Positions 14,442-24,418 of a DNA stretch of 37,180 nt are shown in pieces. Position 1 is the stretch's first letter. Each line of letters opens with the position of its first letter. The notes under the pieces are model-generated. The model was not told where the DNA came from. It searched no databases and was given only the letters and a program-made list of their open reading frames with translations. Location of the stretch: positions 1 through 37,180 of the forward strand of contig NZ_SCVH01000067.1 of assembly GCF_004296935.1 (NCBI RefSeq). The letters run 5' to 3'. The translations under genes and the position numbers were made by a program. Source of the stretch: Reyranella sp. GTDB lineage: Bacteria; Pseudomonadota; Alphaproteobacteria; Reyranellales; Reyranellaceae.

Positions 14442-16034
14442 ATGCGTAAACTGGCATGGCTCGCCGCCGCAATCGCCGTGGTCGGCGCCGGCGCGGCCGA
14501 GGCGCAGCAGACTCCACGCAAAGGCGGCACGATCCGGATGACAGCGCCCTACGCCGCGAGCTTCGGCAGCCTCGACCCGCATTCGACGCCGCGCGCGCAG
14601 GACGACATCGTCAACAAGGCGATCCACCGCACGCTCTACAACTGGGATACCGCCGCCGGAAAGCTGGTGCTTGAGCTGGCGAAGTCCGTCTCGGCATCGG
14701 CCGACGGCCTCACCTACACCTACAAGCTGCGTGACGACGCCTACTTCCATAACGGCCGCAAGATGACGGCCGACGACCTGATCTACTCCTACACGCGCCT
14801 CATGGACGGCAGCAAAGGTTATCCCGGCGCGCGCTATGCCCGCCTGATCAAGGGCGCGGTCGACGTCGAAAAGGGCCAGGCCAAGGAAATCTCCGGCCTG
14901 AAGAAGATCGACGACTTCACACTCGAGATGACGATCACCGACCGGGTCGATCCGGGCTACTACTTCTTCGCCGGTTCGACGGCGATCCTGCCCAAGGAAG
15001 AAGTCGAGAAAGGCAACTTCGCGTCAGCGCCGGTCGGCCTCGGGCCATTCAAGTTCAAGGAGCACATTCCGGGGTCGCGCGTCGTCACCGAGCGCTTCGA
15101 CAAATTCTACAAACCCGGCAAGCCCTACCTCGACCGGCTCGACGTGATGATCATGGCGGAAGCCGCGGCGCGCGACGTCGCCTTCCGCAACAAGGAGATC
15201 GACACCTCGATCCTGGGGCCGGCCCAGTACGTCGCCTATCGCGCCGATCCGCAGCTTTCCAAGGGCATCCTGGAAGTCGCGGAGATGTTCACGCGCGCGA
15301 TGACGATGAACCATGAGTCCATCAAGCCGTTCCAGGACAAGCGGGTGCGCCAGGCGATCGCCTACGCGATCGATGCCGACCTGATCATCAAGCGCCTGGT
15401 CAAGGACAAGGCCTATCGCGCCACGAGCTGGCTGCCGCCTGCGTCGGCCGCCTTCGACAAGACGGTGAAGCCCTATCCGTTCGATCCCGAGAAAGCCAAG
15501 AAGCTGCTGGCCGAGGCGGGCTACCCCAACGGCTTCGAGTTCGAGCTGACGACCAGCCAGAACGAGAGCTGGGGTCTGCCGATCGTCGAGGCGATCATCC
15601 CGATGCTGGCCAAGGTCGGCATCAAGCTGAAGCCCAAGCTGGTCGAGGTCACGGTGCTGACCGAGATCGCGATGAAGGGCGATCATCAGGCCTACATCGG
15701 CTCGAACCTGACCGGGCCCGACTCGCTCGCCACGCTGCGTTGCTATTATTCCAAGACGCCGCGCACGGCCTGCAACTACACCGGCTTCAAGAACCCCGCG
15801 TTCGACAAGCTGCTCGACGATGCCGCCCAGGAAGGCGACATGGCCAAGCGCGACGATCTCCTGAAGAAGGCCAACAACCTGCTCTACGACGAAGCGCCGG
15901 TGTGGTTCTTCAACTACAACAAGGCGGTGATGGCTTACCAGCCGTGGGTGCACGGCCTGCAGGCGAACCCGACCGAGATCACGCACCAGTACCCCGAGGA
16001 CATCTGGGTCGACGCCAGCTCGCCGGCCAAATAG
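14442..16034 (+). CDS. Peptide/opine ABC transporter substrate-binding protein (DppA/OppA type)
   Basis: A 530-residue periplasmic binding protein of family 5, with signal peptide MRKLAWLAAAIAVVGAGAAE, cleaved near AEAQQ. Typical segments are KLVLELAKSVSASADGLTYT, YKLRDDAYFHNGRKMTADDL (the family signature), SAPVGLGPFKFKEHIPGS and KRVRQAIAYAIDADLIIKRL. It should capture oligopeptides, dipeptides or similar compounds such as opines or glutathione and deliver them to the permeases encoded next. GAGGGGATGG precedes the ATG. The 95-bp gap to the permease contains a palindromic repeat that may reduce transcription or stabilise the SBP message. Confidence 0.93.
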   Translation: MRKLAWLAAAIAVVGAGAAEAQQTPRKGGTIRMTAPYAASFGSLDPHSTPRAQDDIVNKAIHRTLYNWDTAAGKLVLELAKSVSASADGLTYTYKLRDDAYFHNGRKMTADDLIYSYTRLMDGSKGYPGARYARLIKGAVDVEKGQAKEISGLKKIDDFTLEMTITDRVDPGYYFFAGSTAILPKEEVEKGNFASAPVGLGPFKFKEHIPGSRVVTERFDKFYKPGKPYLDRLDVMIMAEAAARDVAFRNKEIDTSILGPAQYVAYRADPQLSKGILEVAEMFTRAMTMNHESIKPFQDKRVRQAIAYAIDADLIIKRLVKDKAYRATSWLPPASAAFDKTVKPYPFDPEKAKKLLAEAGYPNGFEFELTTSQNESWGLPIVEAIIPMLAKVGIKLKPKLVEVTVLTEIAMKGDHQAYIGSNLTGPDSLATLRCYYSKTPRTACNYTGFKNPAFDKLLDDAAQEGDMAKRDDLLKKANNLLYDEAPVWFFNYNKAVMAYQPWVHGLQANPTEITHQYPEDIWVDASSPAK

Positions 16035-16048
16035 CGGCAGCAGAAAGC

Positions 16049-16115
16049 AAAGGATCCCTCGCGATGCTCGGGATGACACCGCTGTCGTCATCCCGAGCGT
16101 CAGCTAGGGACCTTT
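16049..16115. repeat. REP-like palindromic repeat within the peptide-transport operon
   Basis: GCTCGGGATGAC (16066-16077) and GTCATCCCGAGC (16087-16098) form a perfect 12-bp stem around a 9-nt loop. Outer arms AAAGGATCCCT and AGGGACCTTT extend it with one bulge. The CGGGATGAC/GTCATCCCG core is of a kind scattered through many alphaproteobacterial intergenic regions. Its position between SBP and permease suggests a role in differential expression. Confidence 0.7.
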
Positions 16116-16129
16116 TAGAGTCCTTGTAA

Positions 16130-17065
16130 ATGCTTCTCGTCCTCGGCCGCCGCCTCGCCAACGTCGTTCCGACGATGCTTGCCGTCGTCGCCCTCGTCTT
16201 CCTGCTGTTCTCCGTCCTGCCCGGCAGCTTCATCTCGGGCATGAACGAGGACGGCCGCTCGACCATCGATCCAGCGGTGATGGAGCGCATGCGCAAGGAG
16301 ATGGGCCTCGACGACCCACTGCTCGAGCGCTTCGCCAAGTACGTCGGCCATACGGCCATGGGCGATCTCGGCACGTCCTTCCGCACGCGCGAGCCGGTGA
16401 CCAAGATGCTCAGCACCCGCATCTGGCCGTCGCTGAAGCTCGTCCTCGCCGCCATGACCTTCGCCATCCTGGTCGGCGTCACGCTGGGCTTCCTCGCCGC
16501 CCTCAGGCCGGGCAGCTGGATCGACACCGCATCGATGGTCGGCGCCATCTCGGGCCTGTCGCTGTCGCAGTTCTGGTTCGGCCTGATGCTGATGTACCTG
16601 TTTGCGCTCAAACTCCAGTGGCTGCCGAGCTTCGGCTACGGCGACGGCGGGTTGCGCCACATCATCCTGCCCGCGGTCGCCCTGGGCGTCGGCCCGATGG
16701 CGCTGCTTGCCCGCACGACGCGCGCCGCGGTGCTCGACGTGCTCAATGCCGACTTCGTCCGGACCGCGCGCAGCAAGGGCATGAGCGAGCGCCGCGTCGT
16801 CGAATGGCATGTGCTCCGGAATGCCCTGGTCCTCGTCATCACCATCGTCGGATTGCAGTTTGGGTCGCTGATGGGCCAAGCCGTTGTCGTCGAGAAGCTG
16901 TTCGCCTGGCCGGGCGTCGGATCGCTGATGGTCGACTCGGTCTTCCAGCGCGACATGCCGACCGTCCAGGGCTGTATCCTGATGATCGTGCTGTTCTTCC
17001 TCGCCATCAACACGCTGGTCGATCTCGCCTACGTCGTGATCGATCCCCGGATTCGCTACCGATGA
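16130..17065 (+). CDS. Peptide ABC transporter permease (DppB type)
   Basis: A 311-residue inner-membrane permease with about six helices. It starts with the typical RRLANVVPTMLAVVALVFLL, has the periplasmic region with MRKEMGLDDPLLERFAKYVG and GDLGTSFRTREPVT, and the cytoplasmic EAA loop FVRTARSKGMSERRVVEWHV. The C-terminal FAWPGVGSLMVDSVFQRDMP and VIDPRIRYR are standard for DppB/OppB. It works with the adjacent DppC-type subunit. The ATG has only a weak ribosome site after the repeat. It overlaps the next gene by 4 bp (ATGA). Confidence 0.94.
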   Translation: MLLVLGRRLANVVPTMLAVVALVFLLFSVLPGSFISGMNEDGRSTIDPAVMERMRKEMGLDDPLLERFAKYVGHTAMGDLGTSFRTREPVTKMLSTRIWPSLKLVLAAMTFAILVGVTLGFLAALRPGSWIDTASMVGAISGLSLSQFWFGLMLMYLFALKLQWLPSFGYGDGGLRHIILPAVALGVGPMALLARTTRAAVLDVLNADFVRTARSKGMSERRVVEWHVLRNALVLVITIVGLQFGSLMGQAVVVEKLFAWPGVGSLMVDSVFQRDMPTVQGCILMIVLFFLAINTLVDLAYVVIDPRIRYR

Positions 17066-17912
17066 GCATCGCCATCAAGCTGCCACGCCTCCGGCTGAAG
17101 GGCGGCATGTCGCTCTGGGTCGGCGGCAGCCTCGTCGGCATTGCCATCTCCGCCGCGATCCTGGCGCCGTGGATCGCGCTCACCGATCCGGTGATGGACG
17201 CCAACCTGATGAACGCCGAGATCCCGCCCGGCTGGGAGTATCCCTTCGGCACCGACGCCCAGGGTCGCGACATCTACTCGCGCATCGTCTACGGCGCCCG
17301 CATCTCGCTCAGCGTCGGCATCATCAGCCAGATCTGCAACAGCCTGATCGGCGTCACGCTGGGACTCACGGCTGGCTATTGGGGTGGCTGGTGGGACGAC
17401 CTGGTGAGCGGCCTCACCAACCTGATGCTGGCGATCCCCTCGCTGGTCTTCGCGCTCGCCATCATGGCGATCCTCGGGCCCGGCCTGGTGAGCCTGGTGA
17501 TCGCCTTGGGCCTTACGAGTTGGTCCTATTCCTGTCGCATCGCGCGCGCCCAGGTGCTGTCGCTCAAGAGCCAGGGTTACATCCAGGCCGCGCGGATCCT
17601 GGGCTACGGCGACCTGCGCATCATGTTCACACAGGTGCTGCCCAACATCCTGGGACCGCTGATCGTGATCGCCACCCTGGGCATGGGCGGCGCGATCCTG
17701 GCCGAAGCGGCGCTGTCGTTCCTCGGCCTTGGCATCCGGCCGCCCTTCCCGAGCTGGGGCAGCATGCTGTCGGAGGCGCGCGACCAGATCACGACGGCGC
17801 CCTGGCTGTCGGTGTTCCCCGGCCTCGCGATCTTCTTCACCGTGCTCGGCCTCAATCTCTTGGGCGACGGGCTGCGCGACATTCTCGATCCGCAATCAAC
17901 GACGAGACGGAC

Positions 17913-17916
<4 letters not shown>
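17062..17916 (+). CDS. Peptide ABC transporter permease (DppC type)
   Basis: A 284-residue permease, second membrane subunit. It has the N-terminal helix [20 protein letters not shown], the family signature [24 protein letters not shown] and the EAA loop [20 protein letters not shown], followed by [20 protein letters not shown] and [13 protein letters not shown]. It pairs with the DppB-type protein and docks the two ATPases. Start and stop overlap both neighbours (ATGA before, GTGA after), indicating one transcription and coupled translation unit. Confidence 0.94.
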
Positions 17917-18882
<966 letters not shown>

Positions 18883-18890
<8 letters not shown>

Positions 18891-19863
18891 GTCGCTGCTC
18901 ACCCTCGACGACCTCGCCGTCCATTTCATGGTCGGCAGCGCCTTCGCCGGCGGGGTGAAGACTCTGAAGGCGGTCGATGGCGTCACGCTCGAGGTCAAGG
19001 CCGGCGAATGCCTCGGCCTCGTGGGCGAATCAGGTTGCGGCAAGTCGACCCTGGCGCTCGCCATCATGGGCCTGCTGTTGCCGACGCGCGGCCTCATCCA
19101 TGTCGACAGTCAGCAGATTTCCGGCAGCACGCCGCCCGACCGCATGGCGATGGCGCGCACGGTTCAGATGGTCTTCCAGGATCCCTATGCCTCGCTCAAC
19201 CCGCGCCAGACCGTGCGCCGGACGCTGGCCGATCCGCTCCGCCTGCACGGCGTCAACGACAAGGCCGAGGTCGAGGCGCGTGTCATGGACATGATGGCCA
19301 AGGTCGGACTCCGGCCCGAGCACGCCGACCGCTATCCGCACGAGTTTTCCGGCGGCCAGCGCCAGCGGATCGGCATCGCCCGCGCCCTGATCCTGAAGCC
19401 GAAGCTGGTGATCTGCGACGAGCCGGTGTCGGCGCTCGACGTGTCGATCCGCGCCCAGATCATCAACCTGCTGCTCGAGCTGAAGGACGAGATGGGCTTG
19501 GCCTACATCATGATCAGCCACGACCTCGGCGTAGTCGAGCATGTGAGCGACCGGGTCGCGGTGATGTATCTCGGCCGCATCGTCGAGCAGGGCGGCTGGC
19601 AGGAAATCTTCGAGGACCCGCGTCACCCTTATACGCGCGCGCTGATTGCCGCGATCCCCGACCCGTTCCATCGCGCCGCCGCCACGATCGCCAAAACCAA
19701 GGCAAAAGGCGAGATCGCAAGCGCGCTCAACCCGCCCCCGGGCTGTCATTTCAATCCGCGCTGCCCGATGAAGGCCGACGTTTGCGTGGCCGACGCGCCG
19801 TTCCTGGGAACCGTCGGGCCGGGGCATTTGGCCGCTTGTCACTTCCGCGACCGCGTGAGTTGA
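18883..19863 (+). CDS. Peptide ABC transporter ATP-binding protein (DppF type)
   Basis: A 326-residue ATPase, partner of the previous one. It has Walker [26 protein letters not shown], signature [15 protein letters not shown], Walker [14 protein letters not shown]-loop [10 protein letters not shown] and the C-terminal [10 protein letters not shown]. The [11 protein letters not shown] and [11 protein letters not shown] sequences are typical of DppF/OppF. It starts within the end of the upstream ATPase gene. Only 16 bp separate it from the following cyclase gene, so transcription likely continues. Confidence 0.94.
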
Positions 19864-19879
19864 TAGGGACGGCAGTCCC

Positions 19880-21094
19880 ATGAAAGACACCGACATCGTC
19901 CGTATCGCCGGCTGGGTGGTTCGCCGTGGCCTGGCCGGCATGGCGGAAGAGGACCTGCTGCGCGAGTTCTGCGAGAAGTGCCGCGCCGCCGGCCTGGAAG
20001 TGTCGCGCGCGATGGCCCTCATCGACACGCTGCATCCCGTCCATGAAGGCCGCGTCTTCCGCTGGCGCGACGACGCATCGAACGATCCTGCCATGGTCGA
20101 ATACGGCCGCAGCGACCAGGGCGAGGGAGCCGTAGCGTGGCAGAGCAGCCCGTTCTTCCATCTCCTGCAGGCCGGCGAGGAAGAGATGCGGCTGCGCATC
20201 GGCTTCGGCGAAACCGCCGATTTCCCGGTCGTCCAGGAAATGAAGGATGCCGGCCACACCGACTACCTCGTCTTCGTCCATCGCTTCGCCGACGACAATG
20301 CCATCGGCGAGATGGACTGCGTCTACTCGTCCTGGGTGACACGCCATCCCGAGGGTTTCAGCGATGCCGCCCTGGTGGCGTTGCGCCGCCTGGTGCCGCC
20401 GCTGGCGCTCGCCATCAAGGCCGCCGCGTTGGCGCGCGTGGCCGGCACGCTGGTCGACGTTTATCTCGGCCGCGACGCCGGCAAACGCGTGCTGAGCGGC
20501 CGCATCCTGCGCGGGGTCGCCGATCGCATCGACGCCGTCCTGTGGTTCTCCGATCTGAGCGGCTACACCAGGATCACCGACACCGCGCCGCCGGACGAGG
20601 TGATCCCGCTCTTGAACGACTATGCCGAAGCGGTCATCACCGCGGTCCAGCAGGCCGGCGGCGAGGTGCTGAAACTGATCGGCGACGGCACTTTGGCGAT
20701 CTTCCGCGCCGAGGATCCGGCAAAGGCCAGCGCCAAGGCGCTCCGGGCCGAGGCCGACATGCGCGAGCGGGTGCGTGCACTGAACGAACGGCGCCGAGCC
20801 GAGGAACGGGCGGTCACCTCGGTCTACGTCGGCCTGCACATCGGCGAGGTTTTTTACGGCAACGTCGGCAGCATCGACCGGCTCGACTTCACGGTCGTGG
20901 GGCCGGCGGTCAACGAGACCAGCCGCATCGCCTCGATGTGCCGCTCTGTCGACCGTTCCGTCCTGGTATCCTCGGCGCTGGCGGATGCGCTGCCGTCCGC
21001 CGACCGCGCGCGGCTGGTCTCAGTCGGCCGCTTCGCGCTCCGCGGCGTCGGGCGCGCCCAGGAATTGTTCACCCTCGATCCCGAGGCGCTATAG
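19880..21094 (+). CDS. Class III adenylate/guanylate cyclase with N-terminal sensory region
   Basis: A 404-residue soluble protein. The C-terminal half (about 215-400) is a class III cyclase domain: metal-binding Asp225 in LWFSDLSGYT and Asp269 in LIGDGTLAIF, Lys265 at the purine-selecting position, and Asn345/Arg349 in VVGPAVNETSR as transition-state residues, so it appears active and likely makes cAMP. The N-terminal about 200 residues have no membrane segments and contain ALIDTLHPVHEGRVFRWRDD; such regions occur in other alphaproteobacterial cyclases and may sense a ligand. It follows the peptide importer by 16 bp, suggesting a link between peptide uptake and cyclic nucleotide signalling, which is an inference. 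Confidence 0.92.
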   Translation: MKDTDIVRIAGWVVRRGLAGMAEEDLLREFCEKCRAAGLEVSRAMALIDTLHPVHEGRVFRWRDDASNDPAMVEYGRSDQGEGAVAWQSSPFFHLLQAGEEEMRLRIGFGETADFPVVQEMKDAGHTDYLVFVHRFADDNAIGEMDCVYSSWVTRHPEGFSDAALVALRRLVPPLALAIKAAALARVAGTLVDVYLGRDAGKRVLSGRILRGVADRIDAVLWFSDLSGYTRITDTAPPDEVIPLLNDYAEAVITAVQQAGGEVLKLIGDGTLAIFRAEDPAKASAKALRAEADMRERVRALNERRRAEERAVTSVYVGLHIGEVFYGNVGSIDRLDFTVVGPAVNETSRIASMCRSVDRSVLVSSALADALPSADRARLVSVGRFALRGVGRAQELFTLDPEAL

Positions 21095-21099
21095 CGGCG

Positions 21100-21118
21100 G
21101 CAGCAGTTTCGGTGCTGC
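21100..21118 (+). terminator. Possible terminator after the cyclase gene
   Basis: GCAGCA-GTTTCGG-TGCTGC forms a 6-bp stem starting 6 bp after the cyclase stop. There is no T-tract, so termination is uncertain. The remaining 160 bp before the sugar-transport operon must contain its promoter, but I could not pick a convincing -35/-10 pair. Confidence 0.3.
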
Positions 21119-21277
21119 GAAACATCATTTCAGAGAGCGTGCGACACCGCCGGCCGGTTCGATCGGCACTTGCCGACCCGACTTCCGCTATTCGGCTTGC
21201 GCCGGGACCCTCCCGACGCCTACGATGACAGCAATATCAAATCCGCCCAACGAGGCGGCAGTCCTTGGGAGGACAAC

Positions 21278-22597
21278 ATGGCCAAGACGAAGCGTCGTAG
21301 TGTGCTTAAGCTTGCTGGCGGTGCAGCCGCCGCGTCGATGGGCGGCATGGCCGCCATTCTTGCAACCGGCCGTATGCCGGCCTTCGCCCAGCAGCGAACG
21401 GTTCACTGGCTCAAGTGGGTCGACTTCGTGCCGGCCACCGATGCGCTTTTGAAGAAGGAAATGATGCCGGAGGCCGAGAAGGCGCTGGGCATCAAGATCA
21501 ACCTCGAGACCGTGAACGGCAACGACCTGCAGCCGCGCATCACGGCCGGCATCCAGTCGGGCTCCGGCGCCGACCTGATCATGTCGTTCAACAGCTATAC
21601 CCATCTCTACGCCAACAGCGTCGTCGACGTCTCCGAGATCGCCGAGGAAGTCGGCAAGCGCGAAGGCGGCATCTTCCCGTACGCAAAGGCGATCTGCAGC
21701 AACGGCAAGATCTACATGGGCATGCCGTGGGCTGTGATCGGCGGCATGATCGCCTGGCGCAAGTCGTGGTTCGAGGAAATCGGCCTCACCAAGTTCCCCG
21801 ACACCTGGGACGGCTACCGTGAGGCGGCCAAGAAGCTGAAGGCCAAGGGCCGGCCGTTCGGCCAGACCCTGGGCCACACCTTCGGCGACGCGCCGGGCTT
21901 CAGCTATCCCTACCTGTGGTCGTGGGGCGGCAAGGAAATCGATGCCAACGGCAAGGTGGTGATCAACTCCAAGGAAACAGTCGAGTCGATCAAGTTCATG
22001 CAGGGCCTGTGGAAGGACGGCATGGACGAGGGCGGCCTCGCCTGGGACGACACCAACAACAACCGCGCGTTCCTGTCGCAGACCATCTCCGCGACGCTGA
22101 ACGGCGCCTCGATCTACATCGAGACCCTGCGCAAGCCCGACCAGTACAAGACGGAAAAGGGCCTGCCGATGAACAAGGACATCCTGCATGCGCCCCTGCC
22201 CAAGGGACCGGCGGGACAGTTCGGCTTCCATCTGCTGCAGTCGAACATGCTGATGAAGTATTCCAAGAACCAGGACGCTTCGAAGGCCTTCCTCAAGTGG
22301 ATTCACACCGAGGCGAACTACAGGAAGTTCTTCGAATCGCAGAAGGGCTTCGCGACACCCTGCACCGCCAAGTGGGAGTCCGATAAGCTGTGGGATGTCG
22401 ATCCGGTCATGACGCCCTACAAGGTCGCGGCCCGCCTCGGCCAGGCGATCGGCAACGCCGGACCACCCGACGCCAAGGCTCAGGAGGTCCTGTCGAAGTA
22501 CATCGTCACCGACATGTACGCCAAGGCAGTCCAGGGCATGCCGGCCGAGGACGCGGCGAAGTGGGCCGACGCCGAGCTCAAGAAAGTCTACGTCTGA
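21278..22597 (+). CDS. Carbohydrate ABC transporter substrate-binding protein with Tat-type signal
   Basis: A 439-residue family 1 extracellular binding protein. The N-terminus has a twin-arginine-like signal (KRRSVLKLAGG, Arg6-Arg7) and a hydrophobic stretch ending near AFAQ. The mature part has GIKINLETVNGNDLQPRITA, SGSGADLIMSFNSYTHLYAN, PWAVIGGMIAWRKSWFEEIG and FAFLSQ-type loop regions typical of sugar or glycerol-phosphate binding proteins. GGGAGGA at 21268-21274 precedes the ATG. It is followed by two permeases and an ATPase, forming a complete importer. No glycoside hydrolase or sugar-specific enzyme is nearby, so the ligand remains unknown. Confidence 0.92.
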   Translation: MAKTKRRSVLKLAGGAAAASMGGMAAILATGRMPAFAQQRTVHWLKWVDFVPATDALLKKEMMPEAEKALGIKINLETVNGNDLQPRITAGIQSGSGADLIMSFNSYTHLYANSVVDVSEIAEEVGKREGGIFPYAKAICSNGKIYMGMPWAVIGGMIAWRKSWFEEIGLTKFPDTWDGYREAAKKLKAKGRPFGQTLGHTFGDAPGFSYPYLWSWGGKEIDANGKVVINSKETVESIKFMQGLWKDGMDEGGLAWDDTNNNRAFLSQTISATLNGASIYIETLRKPDQYKTEKGLPMNKDILHAPLPKGPAGQFGFHLLQSNMLMKYSKNQDASKAFLKWIHTEANYRKFFESQKGFATPCTAKWESDKLWDVDPVMTPYKVAARLGQAIGNAGPPDAKAQEVLSKYIVTDMYAKAVQGMPAEDAAKWADAELKKVYV

Positions 22598-22600
22598 GTT

Positions 22601-22626
22601 CGGGTAACCGCGTTTAGGGTAACCCG
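22601..22626 (+). promoter_or_regulatory. Hairpin between sugar SBP and first permease
   Basis: CGGGTAACC (22601-22609) and GGTAACCCG (22618-22626) pair with one A-A mismatch around an 8-nt loop, immediately before the permease ATG at 22630. It may lower permease expression relative to the SBP, or shield the 3' end of the SBP message. Confidence 0.35.
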
Positions 22627-22629
22627 TCC

Positions 22630-23559
22630 ATGACGGTATCAGCACTTCCGGCGGCGGAGAGCAAACGGCTCTCCCCGCGCTTGCGTAAGCTCGAGGACGA
22701 ACGCTGGCTCGCGTTGGCGCTCCTGGCGCCAACTGCGATCCTGCTCGGCTTGTTCATTGCCTACCCCTTCTTCGAAGGCGTGATGCTGTCGCTCAGCAGC
22801 GCGCGTGTCGGTCAGCCCGGGGAATTCGTCGGGCTGAAGAACTTCCACAAGATCTGGGACGACAGCATCTTCCGCACGACGGTGTGGAACACGTTCTGGT
22901 ACACGGGCGTGACGACGGTGTTCAAGCTGGCGCTCGGCCTGTGGCTGGCGATCCTGCTCAACCGGCATTTCAAGGGCAAGGCGATCATCCGCGCCTTCAT
23001 CCTGCTGCCGTTCATCATTCCCACGGTGCTCTCGACCTTCGCCTGGAAGTGGATGTTCGATCCCACCTTCAGCGTCATCAACTGGACATTGTTCCAGCTC
23101 GGCCTCATCACCACCCGGATCAACTGGCTGGGCGATCCCGACCTTGCCATGACATCGATCATCATCATCAACATCTGGCGCGGCGTGCCGTTCTTTGCCA
23201 TCACGCTGCTGGCCGGCCTGCAGACCATCAGCCCCGAGCTTCACGAGGCCGCCGCCATCGACGGCGCGCGCCCGTGGCAGCGCTTCTGGCATGTCACCTG
23301 GCCGCTGCTCATGCCGGTCACCCTGGTGGTGGTGCTGTTCTCGGTCATCCAGACCTTCGCCGACTTCCAGCTGGTCTATGTCATGACCGGCGGCGGGCCG
23401 GCCAACGCCACGCATCTGTTCGCCACCTATGCCTACCAGCTCGGCATTGGCACCGGCCTGCTGGCCGAGGGCGCTGCGATTTCGCTCGCGATGTTCCCGT
23501 TCCTCTTCGTCATCGTGGTCGTGCAGCTGCTCTACATCCGCCGAGTGGAGACCCGCTGA
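22630..23559 (+). CDS. Sugar ABC transporter permease (MalF/UgpA type)
   Basis: A 309-residue inner-membrane permease. It begins with a cytoplasmic tail, then WLALALLAPTAILLGLFIAY and five more helices. The EAA loop LHEAAAIDGARPWQRFWHVT, the GGPANATHLFATYAYQLGIG segment, and FKLALGLWLAILLNRHFKGK are standard for the MalF class. It pairs with the next permease. No ribosome site of note is visible before the ATG at 22630, which lies just after a hairpin. Confidence 0.94.
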   Translation: MTVSALPAAESKRLSPRLRKLEDERWLALALLAPTAILLGLFIAYPFFEGVMLSLSSARVGQPGEFVGLKNFHKIWDDSIFRTTVWNTFWYTGVTTVFKLALGLWLAILLNRHFKGKAIIRAFILLPFIIPTVLSTFAWKWMFDPTFSVINWTLFQLGLITTRINWLGDPDLAMTSIIIINIWRGVPFFAITLLAGLQTISPELHEAAAIDGARPWQRFWHVTWPLLMPVTLVVVLFSVIQTFADFQLVYVMTGGGPANATHLFATYAYQLGIGTGLLAEGAAISLAMFPFLFVIVVVQLLYIRRVETR

Positions 23560-23560
23560 C

Positions 23561-24412
23561 ATGATCGAGGGCGCCCTCTGGAGACGATGGGTCTTCTACA
23601 ACATTCCGCTGATCCTGTTCGTCTTCGTCCTGCTGTTTCCCTTCTACTGGATGATCGTCACGACCTTCCGGCCGGACGGCGAGCTCTACCTGCCGTGGAA
23701 CGCGCCCAACTACATGCCGTTCTGGACCAACAATCCGACGCTCGAGCACATCCTCTATCTGTTCGAGGAGACCAACTTCGCGCGCTGGATGTTCAACACC
23801 ATGTTCATCGCGTTGGTCTCGACCATCATCTCGCTGTTCTGCGGCGTGCTGGCAGGCTATGCGCTGGCCCGCCTCAACTTCCCCTACGCCGGCGGCCTCG
23901 GCACGGCGATCTTCATCACCTATCTGGTGCCGCAGACGCTGCTGTTCATTCCGCTGGCGGAGATCATCCGCAACTTCCAGCTCGGCGACACGCCGTGGTC
24001 GCTGATCCTGACCTATCCGACATTCCTGATTCCGTTCTGCACCTGGCTGATGATGGGCTACTTCAAGGCCATCCCGAAGGAACTCGAGGAATGCGCCCGC
24101 ATCGACGGCGCCTCGCGCTGGAAGGCGATGGTCTACATCATCATTCCGGTGGCCGTGCCTGGCATCCTGTCGTCGGGCATCATCGCCTTCACGCTGTCAT
24201 GGAACGAGTTTATCTACGCCCTGGTCTTCCTGTCCTCGCCGGACCAGAAGACCGTCCCCGTCGGAGTCACCTCGGAGTTGATCCGCGGCGACGTGTTCTT
24301 CTGGGGGCCGCTCATGGCGGGTGCCCTGCTCGGCTCCATTCCGGTGGCGATCGTCTACTCATTCTTCGTCGAACACTACGTTTCGGGCCTTACCGGCTCG
24401 GTCAAGGGGTAG
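23561..24412 (+). CDS. Sugar ABC transporter permease (MalG/UgpE type)
   Basis: A 283-residue permease of the MalG class: N-terminal IPLILFVFVLLFPFYWMIVT followed by FRPDGELY, the helix SLFCGVLAGYALARLNFPYA, EAA loop KELEECARIDGASRWKAMVY and the C-terminal FFVEHYVSGLTGSVKG. Longer in-frame starts overlap the previous gene; ATG 23561, 1 bp after the preceding stop, is preferred because it gives a typical N-terminus. It is followed after 6 bp by the ATPase gene. Confidence 0.94.
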   Translation: MIEGALWRRWVFYNIPLILFVFVLLFPFYWMIVTTFRPDGELYLPWNAPNYMPFWTNNPTLEHILYLFEETNFARWMFNTMFIALVSTIISLFCGVLAGYALARLNFPYAGGLGTAIFITYLVPQTLLFIPLAEIIRNFQLGDTPWSLILTYPTFLIPFCTWLMMGYFKAIPKELEECARIDGASRWKAMVYIIIPVAVPGILSSGIIAFTLSWNEFIYALVFLSSPDQKTVPVGVTSELIRGDVFFWGPLMAGALLGSIPVAIVYSFFVEHYVSGLTGSVKG

Positions 24413-24418
24413 CGAGAC

